Assembly: GCF_021531315.1 (NCBI RefSeq)
Contig: NZ_JAFBIQ010000005.1
Location: forward strand, 1 to 64,000
Length of the DNA stretch: 64,000 bases
Source of the DNA: Oscillibacter valericigenes
GTDB lineage: Bacteria > Bacillota > Clostridia > Oscillospirales > Oscillospiraceae
Direction of reading: 5' to 3'
Shown: piece by piece, positions 49,516-58,576 of the stretch
How the letters are laid out: each line of letters opens with the position of its first letter
Numbering within the stretch: the first letter of the stretch is position 1
Notes under the pieces: generated by a model
Told to the model about the DNA's origin: nothing
Database searches by the model: none
What the model saw: only the letters and a program-made list of their open reading frames with translations
Program-made: the position numbers and the translations under genes

Positions 49516-50498
49516 TCAGGAAGCTGCTGTATTACATCGGCGCGGACACCGATCCGCACCGCAACCTTGCGCGCGAGGAGTATCTGACCGACACCGTGCC
49601 GGAGGACACCTGCATCCTCTACCTTTGGCAGAACAGGCACACGGTCGTCATCGGCCGCAACCAGAATGCGTGGCAGGAGTGCCGCACGACCGAGCTGGAG
49701 CGCGACGGCGGAACGCTGGCCCGCCGTCTCTCCGGCGGCGGCGCGGTCTACCATGACCTCGGCAACCTCAACTTTACCTTTTCCCTGTGCGCGGAGGACT
49801 ATGACCTCCGCCGTCAGCAGAGCGTGATCGTCGAGGCCTGCCGTGCGCTCGGCATCCCGGCGGAAATTTCAGGTCGGAACGACATTCTGACCAATGGCTG
49901 CAAATTCTCCGGCAACTCGTTTTACTCCCACGCGGGGCGCTCGTTCCACAACGGAACACTGCTCATAAGCGTAAACATGAGCGACCTCGGCAAATACCTC
50001 ACGCCCTCGCGCGCCAAGCTCGAGAGCAAGGGCGTCGCCTCCGTGCGCTCGCGCGTCATCAACCTCACGGAGCTAAAGCCCGATCTGACGATCGACGGCA
50101 TGGCGCACGCTATGGTCGGGGCGCTCGAGACCGTCTACGGCCTGCCGGCACAGGCGCTGCACGAGAGCGACCTTGACGCCGCCGAGATCGCGCGCCGCTA
50201 TGAACGCTTCCACAGCTACGACTGGGTATACGGCAAAAGTGTCCCCTTCTCGTTTTCCTGCAACAAGCGCTTTGCGTGGGGCGAGCTGACGCTGCAATTC
50301 GCTGTGGCGGACGGCATCTGCTCCGACGCCGCTGTCTGGTCGGATGCAATGGACGCGGCCTTCGCTCCCCCGCTTACAGACGCGCTGTGCGGCTGCCGTT
50401 TTTCGGTCGCCGCGCTGTGCGAGCGCGTGCGCGTGGTCGGAGCCTGTGCGCCCTACGCGGACGACATCTGCGCGCTGCTGCGCGCGCAGGACATCTGA
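49512..50498 (+). CDS. lplA: Lipoate-protein ligase
   Basis: A 328-residue enzyme that activates lipoate with ATP and attaches it to GcvH. It has the lipoate-pocket motif RRLSGGGAVYHDLGNLNFTF, the lysine-containing NGCKFSGNSF, and a C-terminal accessory domain. Its presence in the operon implies that scavenged lipoate supplies GcvH here. Overlaps gcvPB by 4 bp. Confidence 0.92.
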   Translation: MIRKLLYYIGADTDPHRNLAREEYLTDTVPEDTCILYLWQNRHTVVIGRNQNAWQECRTTELERDGGTLARRLSGGGAVYHDLGNLNFTFSLCAEDYDLRRQQSVIVEACRALGIPAEISGRNDILTNGCKFSGNSFYSHAGRSFHNGTLLISVNMSDLGKYLTPSRAKLESKGVASVRSRVINLTELKPDLTIDGMAHAMVGALETVYGLPAQALHESDLDAAEIARRYERFHSYDWVYGKSVPFSFSCNKRFAWGELTLQFAVADGICSDAAVWSDAMDAAFAPPLTDALCGCRFSVAALCERVRVVGACAPYADDICALLRAQDI

Positions 50499-50513
50499 CC
50501 CCATCAACACCAC

Positions 50514-50543
50514 GCAATGCCGCCGCGCAAACGGCGGCATTGC
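50514..50543 (+). other. Intra-operon hairpin between lplA and lpdA
   Basis: GCAATGCCGCCG and CGGCGGCATTGC form a 12-bp stem without a following U-tract, so it probably shapes or stabilises the mRNA rather than terminating it. Confidence 0.5.
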
Positions 50544-50564
50544 TCTCAAAAAGGAAAGAAAATT

Positions 50565-51944
50565 ATGGCTGATTATCAACTCATCGTCATCGGCGCCGGT
50601 CCCGGCGGCTACGAGGCCGCGCTGCGCGCGGCAAAGCTGGGCAAAAAGGTCGCCGTGGTCGAGCGGCGCGAGGCGGGCGGCACCTGCCTCAACCGCGGCT
50701 GCGTCCCGACCAAAACGCTGCTCCATTCCTCCGCCATTTACCGCGACGCAAAAAACGGCACACACTGCGGCATCCATGCCGACGGCATCCGCGCGGACAT
50801 GGAAGAAATTTTCGCCTACAAGCGCGAGATCTCGCAGAAGCTGTCCTCCGGCATCGAATCGCTCTTTAAGAGCGCGAAAATCGACCTGCTGCGCGGCACG
50901 GCGCTCATCACCGGCTCCGGCAGCGTCCGCGTGACGGACACGGAGGGACAGAGCGCGGATCATACCTGCGACGACATCCTCATCGCCACCGGCTCTGTGC
51001 CCTCCCGACCGCCGATTTCGGGGCTGGAGCTGGCCATGACCTCTGACGAGCTGCTTGAGGGCTGCGACCACCTCTATCGCTCCGTCGTCATCATCGGCGG
51101 CGGCGTCATCGGCATCGAGTTCGCCACCTTCTATGCCGACCTCGGCTGCGCCGTCACGGTCATCGAGGGCATGGACCGCCTGCTGCCGAACATGGACCGA
51201 GAGCTGGGGCAGAACCTCGCGCTCATTCTCAAAAAGCAAGGCGTGCAGGTCTTTACGAACGCCATGGTGCAGGGCGTGGAGCAAGCGGGCGAGGACATCG
51301 CCGTGCGCTTCACCTGCAAGGAAAAGGAGGAGAGCGTCGCGGGCGAGGCGGTGCTCTGCGCCATCGGCCGCCGCCCCTGCTGCGACGGGCTCTTTACCGA
51401 TGGCTTGGCGGTCGAGATGAACGGCCGCAGCATCGCCGTAAATGAGAATTTTGAAACGAGCCTGCCGCACATCTACGCCATCGGCGATGTGTCGTCAAAA
51501 ATTCAGCTCGCCCATGTCGCCACCGCGCAGGGCATCGCCTGCGTCGAGCGGCTGTGCGGCGCGGAGAACCGCACCGACCTTTCGGTCGTGCCGAGCTGCA
51601 TCTACTGCCGGCCTGAGATCGCCGTGGTCGGCCTCACCGAGGCGGAGGCCAAGGAGGCGGGCATCCCCGTCAAGGTCGGCAAGCACGTGATGTTCGATAA
51701 CGCCAAAACGCTCATCGCCGACCCCGGGCGCTGCTTTATGAAGTTTGTCGCCCATGCTGAAACCCACGAGCTCGTCGGCGCGCAGCTCATGTGTGAGCAC
51801 GCGAGCGATATGATCGGCGGCGTTTCGCAGGCGCTTGCCAATCATTTGACCGCCGAGCGGTTCTGCCGCGCGATGCGTCCGCACCCCTCGTTTGAGGAGG
51901 CCATGACTGCCGCGCTTGAGGACCTTGTGCAAAAGCTGGGCTGA
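50565..51944 (+). CDS. lpdA: Dihydrolipoyl dehydrogenase (glycine cleavage L protein)
   Basis: A 459-residue flavoenzyme reoxidising the lipoyl arm of GcvH with NAD. FAD motif VIGAGPGGYEAALRA, redox-active disulfide C41-C46 (GGTCLNRGC), NAD motif IIGGGVIGIEFA, second FAD motif YAIGDV and the C-terminal active-site pair in RPHPSFEEAM are all present. ATG 50565 has AAAGGAAAG before it. Last gene of the gcv operon. Confidence 0.96.
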   Translation: MADYQLIVIGAGPGGYEAALRAAKLGKKVAVVERREAGGTCLNRGCVPTKTLLHSSAIYRDAKNGTHCGIHADGIRADMEEIFAYKREISQKLSSGIESLFKSAKIDLLRGTALITGSGSVRVTDTEGQSADHTCDDILIATGSVPSRPPISGLELAMTSDELLEGCDHLYRSVVIIGGGVIGIEFATFYADLGCAVTVIEGMDRLLPNMDRELGQNLALILKKQGVQVFTNAMVQGVEQAGEDIAVRFTCKEKEESVAGEAVLCAIGRRPCCDGLFTDGLAVEMNGRSIAVNENFETSLPHIYAIGDVSSKIQLAHVATAQGIACVERLCGAENRTDLSVVPSCIYCRPEIAVVGLTEAEAKEAGIPVKVGKHVMFDNAKTLIADPGRCFMKFVAHAETHELVGAQLMCEHASDMIGGVSQALANHLTAERFCRAMRPHPSFEEAMTAALEDLVQKLG

Positions 51945-51959
51945 GGCCCTGCGAATGCA

Positions 51960-51996
51960 AAAAAGAGAGGGAACAGTTCATTCTGCTCCCTCTTAT
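51960..51996. terminator. Bidirectional terminator between lpdA and the clostripain gene
   Basis: AGAGGGAACAG and CTGCTCCCTCT pair with one bulge; the minus strand runs into CTCTTTTTTGC, the plus strand into TATAATTT. Confidence 0.75.
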
Positions 51997-52060
51997 AATT
52001 TCCCGACCTCTCAGCATCTTCGGTCGTTTTGCACTGCTGATGGAATGACTTGACGCCCGA

Positions 52061-54013
52061 TCAGTCCTCGTAGATCGTGGTGGAGGTGACCTGCCCGTCC
52101 ACACATTCAAAACTCACGGCGTCGGAATAGGCGTAATTGCCCGCCGCGTCCCGCATTTCCACGACCATGGCGTAGGTGCCGTCGAACAGCGGAGCCTCGC
52201 CGAAGGCGGTGTCCGCCGTCACCGTCACCTCGTCCACCGTGTACATCTCAAAGTCTTCATCGTCGTCGCTGAGAGAGGTGATCTTCCAAATGATGGAGAT
52301 CACATCCCCCTCCTTCAGCAGCCGCCGCTCCTTGCTGGCCATGCCGGAGGGATCCAGCCCTTGGGTGGCTCCCAAAATGCTCCATTCCTCCGTGTCGAAC
52401 TCGTAGGCCACCTGCAAATTATAGGCCTCGCCGTTCAAGAGGATGGGCACAGAGTAGAGGTTGTAGTCCTCGCCGTCGAAGGACAGCTCCATGTACACCA
52501 GATTGCCGTCCAGCGCGCCCCAGACGCCCCGGAAGTTGTCGTAAAACACGCCGTTGTCCCAATCGGCGTTCATGTCATTGTCCGTTCCCAGCAGGAGCAT
52601 CTGATCCGTCTCCTCGTCCACATAGAACAGGGAGAAGCCGATCCCAGCCAGCACGGAATTTGCCTCCGGGCCAAGCTCCAGATAGGAGATGCCGTCATCG
52701 GTGACGTGAATGGGCGCGCCGTCCCAGCCCGTCTCCGGCAGGGTCATGCGCTCCGGCAGCTCCTGGATATCCAGCTCCGCCAGATAGTCCTCGCCGCCCT
52801 CCGCCACCTCGCCGGTGAGGGCGTAGGCGTAGAGATACTTGAAGGCAAGGCCCTCGCCCACGGTGAGATAGCCGTTGAGATCGTCCATGTCGCCGTTATA
52901 GGAATAGTAGCAGCTCAGGCCGGTGGCCTCCGCCCGGTAGGGCCCGCCCACCTTGTAGAGCACGCAGTCCGCCAGCGCGTCGGAAACGCTTTGGGCAGAG
53001 GGCAGCAGCCACGCCGTCTGCCGGGCCAGATGGCCCATGTCCACCATGTTGGTAAAGCCCTGCTCTCGGGTGTTGCCGCCGTAGTTTTCGCTCTGGGCGG
53101 CGGCGCGGCCCAGCTCCGCGAAGAAGGCGGGGTCCTCCGCCGCGGCCGCCAGCGCCTCCTGACCAAAAGCCTCGTAGGCGTCCAGCAGCGGCGTCAGCTT
53201 TCTCAGATCCGTCAGGGAGAGGGTGGTCTGCTCCTGCGTCCCCACGGCCTCGCAGCCCTCGTAATAGCTGTCGCAGATGGCGCGGCCCAGCCGGGCGCCG
53301 TCCATAGTCGGGTCCTCTGCCAAGGCCCCCAGCCAGCTGGAATACAGCCAGCCGTTGGCCGGCTCCACTTCCTCGGAGGCCACTAAGTATTTCGCGAAGT
53401 TCTAGAACACGGCGGCCACATCCACCGTGGCCATCAGGCAGGTGTCAAAGCCAATCAGTTCCAGCGCCGGGTCGTCCTTGTCGGCGGGCCACACCGCGTC
53501 AAAGGCCTCATACATCTCGGCCAGATCCAGAGAGTCCAGCCCGTGCAGTTCGTCAAAGGCCGCGCCGCTGACGCTGCCGCCGCCGTGGTTCCAGAAGGTC
53601 ACGGCCACCCGGTCGGCGGGATAGTTGGTGTTGGCAAAGTCCAAAAACTCGTACAGCGTCTGGGCGTCGCCCATGTTGGCGGTCTCACTTTCCTCCAAAA
53701 GCTGCAAGCCCTCGCTGTTATAGAGCCAGCGCTGCAATTTGGAGGGATCCACCTCATCGTTCTGCCAGACGGACGCGCCGCCGGTCTCGATGACCACGTT
53801 CACGTTCTCCGGCAGCTCCACTTCCATCATTTCGGAGAGATCCATGGTGGCAAAGCCGCCGTTGCTCTCCAGATCGCTGCCGCAGAGGTACCAGTAGACC
53901 GCCCAGCTCTCCCCCTCCGCTCCGGCGCTGTCGGAGACATCCTCCGACCCGCCGCAGGCCATCAGGGACAGGGCCATGGCCAGCGCCAGCAGGCAAGATA
54001 AAAACTTCTTCAT
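52061..54013 (-). pseudogene. Clostripain-family (C11) cysteine protease lipoprotein, interrupted by in-frame TAG
   Basis: The frame from ATG 54013 encodes a lipoprotein signal (LSLMAC) and a C11 caspase-like domain with catalytic His143 (FWNHGGG) and Cys192 (GFDTC). Codon 204 is TAG (53402-53404); the same frame continues without further stops for 446 codons to 52061, and the text across the stop (AAVF-stop-NFAKYLVASEEVEP) is just what intact homologues look like, with glutamine or another residue there. The remaining part contains a helical region and a C-terminal beta domain. A CAG-to-TAG nonsense change is the simplest reading; the truncated product keeps both catalytic residues but would hardly fold. 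Fifth gene of the LemA/DUF4428 cluster. Confidence 0.85.
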
Positions 54014-54024
54014 GCGTTCCTCCC

Positions 54025-54972
54025 TCAAATTCCCAGAAGCTGACGCTTTTTGGCGGAAAATTCCTCCTCCGTCAGCACGCCGGCGTCCAGCAGCGCCTTG
54101 TACTTCTGGATCTCGCTGACGGCGTCCGCAGACGCTGCCGCGCTCTGGGCCATCGGCACGGACTGAGCTGCGCCGCCGGTGCGGGTCTCCCCCGCGTTGG
54201 GGTCGATCATCCGCATCAGCTTGGAGGCCAGCCGGTGCAGTTCCTCCGTCTGCTCCCGGTAGGTTTTCAGATAGTCCTCGGCCCGGGGATAGTCCCGGTC
54301 AAATTCCGGGGCGGAGATCTTCTCGTCAAAGGATCTCCAGTAGGGGTGATCCAGCATCAGCTCGATGCGGAACTCCTTGATGGGGGCGGGCACGTCGAAC
54401 CGGGGCCGGTAGAGGTCGTTGTTCCGCTCCCGCTCCCGGCGTTCCTCGTTGGTCTCGTCCATGCAGCGGTACAGGCCCTGCATGGCCTCCCGGCGTTCAA
54501 ATTCCTGCTTTTCCATGTGGAACCGGGCGATGGTGTCCGCCATGGCGCTCACCCGGGCGGGGACGTCGCTCTCGATGCACTTCAGCGTGCCGCTGCCGCT
54601 TTCAAACAGGGGGCTGCGATCCTCGGAAATGCGGAAGGATCTCAGATCCTTCCCCTGAAAGACCCAGCCGCTGTTCTCCTTCATGCGGAACAGGCCGTGG
54701 GTCTCGTCCAGAAACACAGAGCAGCCCCAAAAGCCGATGTCGAAGTGGTAAGTGGTGGTAAACGCGGCCTGCAATGCCTGATTGTCCTGAAAATCGACGA
54801 GGTACTTCTTGAAGTCCTCCAGGGACATCTGGTTCACGGCTCCGGCGGGCAGGTCGATCTTGCTGTCGCACTCCTTGCAGATGGGCTGGCCCTCGATCTT
54901 CGTGGACAGCAGCCGGGGCGTCGGATTGCCGCAGATCGGGCACAATTTCTTGTTATTGCTGAATAATCCCAT
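54025..54972 (-). CDS. DUF4428 zinc-ribbon protein with C-terminal SHOCT domain
   Basis: A 315-residue soluble protein. The N-terminus is a DUF4428 zinc ribbon (CPICG...CKEC, residues ~11-35). A middle region of about 210 residues with PH-like strands follows, then a coiled, charged stretch and a terminal SHOCT domain ([28 protein letters not shown]), a short oligomerisation helix pair. ATG 54972 has GGAGGAG before it. It lies 18 bp after a second DUF4428 gene and 11 bp before the clostripain gene, in one operon. Function unknown; membrane-associated assembly is plausible from the LemA partner. Confidence 0.85.
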   Translation of the reverse strand: MGLFSNNKKLCPICGNPTPRLLSTKIEGQPICKECDSKIDLPAGAVNQMSLEDFKKYLVDFQDNQALQAAFTTTYHFDIGFWGCSVFLDETHGLFRMKENSGWVFQGKDLRSFRISEDRSPLFESGSGTLKCIESDVPARVSAMADTIARFHMEKQEFERREAMQGLYRCMDETNEERRERERNNDLYRPRFDVPAPIKEFRIELMLDHPYWRSFDEKISAPEFDRDYPRAEDYLKTYREQTEELHRLASKLMRMIDPNAGETRTGGAAQSVPMAQSAAASADAVSEIQKYKALLDAGVLTEEEFSAKKRQLLGI

Positions 54973-54990
54973 AGTATACTCCTCCGCACA

Positions 54991-55641
54991 TCAGTAAATG
55001 GTGACAGGCTCCTTGCGGGCAACGCTCTTGAGCACCTGACACATTCTTTCCAAATCGCCGCCAAAGCCGCCAATGCCGTAAATGTCATCGGGGCTGTTAA
55101 AGTAGATCTCCAGCTTCAGCTCCGGCCAGTAGGGCTCCGTGGTGGTAAGCACAAGGCGAAAATAATCATTGCTGTTCTTATCCTTGTCCAGTATTTTTGC
55201 AATACCGGACAGCGCAGAAAGGGTGCTTTCCAATGCCGTTGCACCGGGCGTATCAGAATCGTCCACTTTCTTGGTTAGCCGGTACAGCTCATACCGGGTG
55301 ATCTGGCCAAAGGAAAACACCACCGGATTATCCAAATCGCCCATATCCGCATCGGCGAGATAGAGAAAACCCGCGCTGGGATCTACACCCATTCTTGTGC
55401 CGCGGGCGACATACTTCACATCCCAGTGCAGCGTGTTGTATTTCAAGGCATTCTCCCGGCGATATTCCAGGTGCGCCTTCATAAATTCCGGCGTAGCGTT
55501 TTTCAGCAGCTCCTTCGCCATAGAAACCTGAGCGGAGCACTCCTTGCACAGTGTTTTCTTACCGCCGATTTTTTTGAGAAACAGCCCCTTGACCTCGCCG
55601 CCGCATACCGGGCATACCTCACTTTTACGAAACAGTCCCAT
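54991..55641 (-). CDS. DUF4428 zinc-ribbon protein
   Basis: A 216-residue soluble protein, paralogous at its N-terminus (MGLFRKSEVCPVCGG...CKEC) to the neighbouring SHOCT protein, followed by a PH-like beta-rich region (FLYLADADMGDLDNPVVFSFGQI). No signal peptide or membrane helix. ATG 55641 with AAGGAGG eight bases upstream is preferred over a codon 30 bases earlier. Second of the two zinc-ribbon genes downstream of lemA. Confidence 0.85.
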   Translation of the reverse strand: MGLFRKSEVCPVCGGEVKGLFLKKIGGKKTLCKECSAQVSMAKELLKNATPEFMKAHLEYRRENALKYNTLHWDVKYVARGTRMGVDPSAGFLYLADADMGDLDNPVVFSFGQITRYELYRLTKKVDDSDTPGATALESTLSALSGIAKILDKDKNSNDYFRLVLTTTEPYWPELKLEIYFNSPDDIYGIGGFGGDLERMCQVLKSVARKEPVTIY

Positions 55642-55733
55642 CACATTCCTCCTTATAAGGCATTCATTCATTTTCAGCGAATCCCACCGCCGCCTTCTTT
55701 ATCATTGGCTCACTTTATGCCGGGCATATCCGC

Positions 55734-56258
55734 CTATTCCTCCACCGCCACCAAATAGTCCCGCGGACGGAATTCGAGCAGCCCGCCCAGCAGAGAGGTG
55801 GGAAACGTCCGCAGCTCTCTGTTCAGTCTGGTCACACTGTCGTTGTAGATGAGGCGACTGGTGCGCACCATTTTTTCATAGCTGTCCACGGCGTCCATGC
55901 ACCTTTTATAGCTCTCGTCGGCCTTTAGCTCAGGATATTGCTCCGCCACCATAGATATGCGGCCCAAAGCCTCGGAGATGACCCTCTCCTGCTTCAGCAC
56001 ATCGTTCGGGACGGACGCGGCCGTGATGGCGCTGCGCCTGAGCTTAATGGTCTCGACCAAAGTCTGAGACTCGTGGGCGGCGTATTCCTTTTCCAGCTCC
56101 AGCAGGGCGGCGAGCACATCGAAACGGGACGAGAGCTGCACTCCGATCTGGCTCATGGCGTTATTGACATTCTCGTCCATGGCCGTCAGCCTGCGCCGGA
56201 CGCCGATCCCCCAAATCACGAAAATAGCGATCAATCCCCCAATTATGACAAACGGCAT
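55734..56258 (-). CDS. lemA: LemA-family membrane protein
   Basis: A 174-residue protein with one N-terminal membrane helix (FVIIGGLIAIFVIWGIGV) and an extended helical bundle typical of LemA (NNAMSQIGVQLSSRFDVLAALLELEKEYAAHES, ending RPRDYL). LemA proteins are membrane-linked scaffolds of unknown activity, often beside proteases such as HtpX. ATG 56258 follows AAGGAGG. It lies 92 bp before the first DUF4428 gene and about 90 bp after the small lipoprotein gene. Confidence 0.9.
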   Translation of the reverse strand: MPFVIIGGLIAIFVIWGIGVRRRLTAMDENVNNAMSQIGVQLSSRFDVLAALLELEKEYAAHESQTLVETIKLRRSAITAASVPNDVLKQERVISEALGRISMVAEQYPELKADESYKRCMDAVDSYEKMVRTSRLIYNDSVTRLNRELRTFPTSLLGGLLEFRPRDYLVAVEE

Positions 56259-56278
56259 AAAACAGCCTCCTTCAAAGC

Positions 56279-56312
56279 TTGAGGCGGATGCGGACCAGCG
56301 CATCCGCCTCAA
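56279..56312. other. Strong hairpin between the small lipoprotein gene and lemA
   Basis: TTGAGGCGGATGCG and CGCATCCGCCTCAA form a perfect 14-bp stem with a 6-nt loop. No U-tract follows on the minus strand, so it may be a processing or stability element within the operon transcript. Confidence 0.55.
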
Positions 56313-56349
56313 GCAGAATCAAAGTCATATACGGTGCTGTTGCCTTGAG

Positions 56350-56682
56350 TTATCCTTCGCTCTCCAGATATTCCTCAATGATGCCGTTGAACTCATTGCA
56401 CGCCTCGACCATCTCGTCGAGCTGCTCCTGCGTCAGTTCTGTATCGCTCTCCAGCTGCTTGCCATACTGCGAGATCACATCGGCGATCGAGTTCATGTAG
56501 TCGATGTCTTCCTCGCTCCAGTCGCTCAGATCCTCATTGGTGATATCCACGAACTTGTTGTAGTTTTCGACAAGCTCGTTGTAAGCGTCGATGGCAGGCT
56601 GCTTATCCGGGGCGCTATCGCCGCAGGCCGCCAGCGAGAGGCACAGCGCCGCCGCCAGCAAAATGGTAAGTAGTTTCTTCAT
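56350..56682 (-). CDS. Small acidic lipoprotein, unknown function
   Basis: A 110-residue lipoprotein with signal MKKLLTILLAAALCLSLAAC (lipidated Cys20) and an acidic helical domain rich in Glu, Asp and Asn (IDAYNELVENYNKFVD...EEYLESEG). The ATG at 56682 has GGAGG nine bases upstream; the earlier ATG at 56691 is too close to it. It heads the LemA/DUF4428/clostripain gene run. No known family recognised. Confidence 0.85.
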   Translation of the reverse strand: MKKLLTILLAAALCLSLAACGDSAPDKQPAIDAYNELVENYNKFVDITNEDLSDWSEEDIDYMNSIADVISQYGKQLESDTELTQEQLDEMVEACNEFNGIIEEYLESEG

Positions 56683-56728
56683 GTTGTTCATTCCTCCTGT
56701 GTTTCATACAGCCGTTTGGCTTGCCTGT

Positions 56729-56734
56729 ATTATA
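56729..56734 (-). promoter_or_regulatory. -10 element upstream of the small lipoprotein gene
   Basis: A perfect TATAAT on the minus strand about 47 bp before the start codon; no convincing -35 is present, suggesting activator dependence or coincidence. Confidence 0.4.
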
Positions 56735-56746
56735 AGCCCCATTGGC

Positions 56747-56806
56747 GAAAAAAGGGGGCGCGCGGCCTGAATCGTACGCAGAATGTACTGAATCGACCGC
56801 GCGCCC
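56747..56806 (-). terminator. Terminator of the LytTR response regulator gene
   Basis: GGGCGCGCGG and CCGCGCGCCC enclose an inner loop that itself contains two GTAC and two CTGAATCG copies; on the minus strand the hairpin is followed by CCTTTTTTCG. Confidence 0.8.
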
Positions 56807-56874
56807 ACATTCAAAGGGACAGCCGCAGGAGAAATATTCCGTTGTTCACCGAAAATGAGCAGTCGCAGCCGCGC

Positions 56875-57609
56875 TTATACCATCACCTGCCTGTCTCGGA
56901 AGGCGTATTCCAAGTATGCGTCCTTGACCTCGTTATACCTCCCGCGCGGGAGCGGGATCTCTGTCAGGCAGGACATGGTAACTGTTCGGGCGGTGATGTT
57001 CCGAACATATTCCAAATTGACCAGATAGGAACGGTGAGGCCGCAGGAAGCATTGGTAGGGCTCCAGCTGAGCGCTCAAATCGTCCAAGCTGCCGAAGCTC
57101 TCCAGCACCTTGCCGGAGGTCAGGTGGAAAAACAATGTCCGATGTACGACCTCGCAGTATTCCAGCTCCTTCAGCCCGATCCGGGCAACGCCGGTTTTGC
57201 ACCGCAGGACAATGCTGTCCATCTGCTCTTTTTCGCACGCCGCAAGCACGGAGTCCATCAGCCGGAAAAAGCTCTCCCTCCAGATGGGCTTGAGCTGGTA
57301 AAAGTAGGCCCCAACCGTATAGGACTGCACCGCAAACTCCGCCGAGGAGGTCAGAAAAATGATTTTTACAGCCTTGTCAAACACCCGTATCTCTGACGCT
57401 GCGTCGATCCCGTTTACCCCCGGCATCAGGATGTCCATAAACAAAATGTCGAACCGGGCGCCGTGCTCCACGGCGTGGATCAGCTCCAAGGGGTTATGAA
57501 ACATGGTGCAGTTGATTTCCTCGTCCCGATCCGCGCGGTATTGGTCCAGCAGCGACCTGAGCTCGCGCAATACGGCGCCGTCATCATCGCAAAATGCTAC
57601 CTCTGTCAC
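56875..57609 (-). CDS. LytTR-family response regulator
   Basis: A 244-residue two-component regulator. The receiver domain has the acidic pair CDDDG near the N-terminus, the phospho-acceptor aspartate in LFMDILMPGVNG and the switch lysine in QLKPI. The C-terminal LytTR DNA-binding domain includes VLRCKTGVARIGLKELEYCEVVHR and FLRPHRSYLVNLEYV. Such proteins bind direct repeats to control surface or peptide-signalling genes. The start is GTG at 57609 (GGGGGAGAG upstream). No histidine kinase is adjacent, so it is an orphan. Its promoter is MerR-type. Confidence 0.9.
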   Translation of the reverse strand: MTEVAFCDDDGAVLRELRSLLDQYRADRDEEINCTMFHNPLELIHAVEHGARFDILFMDILMPGVNGIDAASEIRVFDKAVKIIFLTSSAEFAVQSYTVGAYFYQLKPIWRESFFRLMDSVLAACEKEQMDSIVLRCKTGVARIGLKELEYCEVVHRTLFFHLTSGKVLESFGSLDDLSAQLEPYQCFLRPHRSYLVNLEYVRNITARTVTMSCLTEIPLPRGRYNEVKDAYLEYAFRDRQVMV

Positions 57610-57721
57610 GGTATCTCTCCCCCCTTTTGCAGCGCTCCGGCAGAACGAAGGGTCCTTCAAAAGGCAGTCGGATTTTGAAGAGGCCGCTCTTGCGGAGATG
57701 GATCAATTCTGTTACACTGTC

Positions 57722-57752
57722 ATTATAGTTCGTCCCCTAAGGGACGAGTCAA
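57722..57752 (-). promoter_or_regulatory. MerR-type promoter with 19-bp spacer and dyad operator
   Basis: On the minus strand TTGACT (57747-57752) and TATAAT (57722-57727) are separated by 19 bp. The spacer is filled by the dyad TCGTCCC-CTAA-GGGACGA. Overlong spacers with a central dyad are the hallmark of MerR-activated promoters. It faces the LytTR gene, while the MerR gene starts 30 bp away in the other direction. Confidence 0.9.
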
Positions 57753-57781
57753 GAAACTTTTCGTAAAAGCTGGTGGTTATC

Positions 57782-58576
57782 ATGAAAAAGCATGGGGACG
57801 ATCTGTTCAAAATTGGGGAAGTAGTAAAGATCCTCGGTGTGACCCGCAAGGCAATTCTGGTCTATGAGGATATGGGGCTGCTGACCCCGGCGGTCAGGGA
57901 TGAGAAAAGCGGCTTTCGCTATTATACGGCAGATAATATGACTCAGATCCGCTCCATCAAATCCTTGCAATCCCTCGGCCTCTCTCTGAAGGAGGTGGCG
58001 GAATATTATTACGATATAAAGAATATGGACAAGCATCTGCTCCATCTGCTTGAGCTGCGCACCCTATTGGATCGAAATATTCAAATGCTGCAGGTGCGCT
58101 CCGCCAAGCAGGGCGATCTAAGCGTTCATAAAACCGTCCTCCCCCAGCAGGTGTGCTTTGTCCGCCGCTGCTGCTGCGCCAATGTGGCTGAGGCCGCAAA
58201 CAGGCTGCGGGACACCTATATCGCCGCCGCCCGCACAGGAAAAATGTCCATGACAGCGCGGATGTTTACCATGAGGATGACGCCGGAAACAGACATCCTG
58301 GACCTCATGTGCTGCATCCCCGTAGACAGCAGCTTTGACGGCCCTGAGCGGATGGAATTTGCAGAGTCCCCCGCCCTGTGCATCTATTACCGCGGTCCCT
58401 ATGAGGGAACGGCGGCAGCGATCCGCGCGCTGCTGGAGCACATTCGGGAAAACGGCATCGAGGCCGCAGGGCCGTTTCGCGCCGTCTATTTGGAGGGGCC
58501 TCCCAACCGGGGTGAAAACAGCAGCGACTACATCACGCAGATCGCCGTACCGGTCAAGGCTCCGCAGAGAGAGTAG
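57782..58576 (+). CDS. MerR-family regulator with GyrI-like effector domain
   Basis: A 264-residue activator. The N-terminal winged helix (FKIGEVVKILGVTRKAILVYEDMGLL) and dimerising coiled coil (about 80-115) are followed by a GyrI/BmrR-like ligand-binding domain that ends in DYITQIAVPV. Four cysteines cluster at FVRRCCCAN and near LMCCIP. The ATG at 57782 has a weak TGGTGG site; an in-frame GTG three codons upstream is an alternative start. It is divergent from the LytTR gene and most likely acts on the 19-bp-spacer promoter between them. Confidence 0.88.
   Translation: MKKHGDDLFKIGEVVKILGVTRKAILVYEDMGLLTPAVRDEKSGFRYYTADNMTQIRSIKSLQSLGLSLKEVAEYYYDIKNMDKHLLHLLELRTLLDRNIQMLQVRSAKQGDLSVHKTVLPQQVCFVRRCCCANVAEAANRLRDTYIAAARTGKMSMTARMFTMRMTPETDILDLMCCIPVDSSFDGPERMEFAESPALCIYYRGPYEGTAAAIRALLEHIRENGIEAAGPFRAVYLEGPPNRGENSSDYITQIAVPVKAPQRE

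Noticed and set aside
53402-53404. TAG as pyrrolysine codon in the clostripain gene
   Set aside because: No pyl genes or methylamine methyltransferases are visible and C11 proteases are not known pyrrolysine proteins; a nonsense mutation or sequencing error is simpler.
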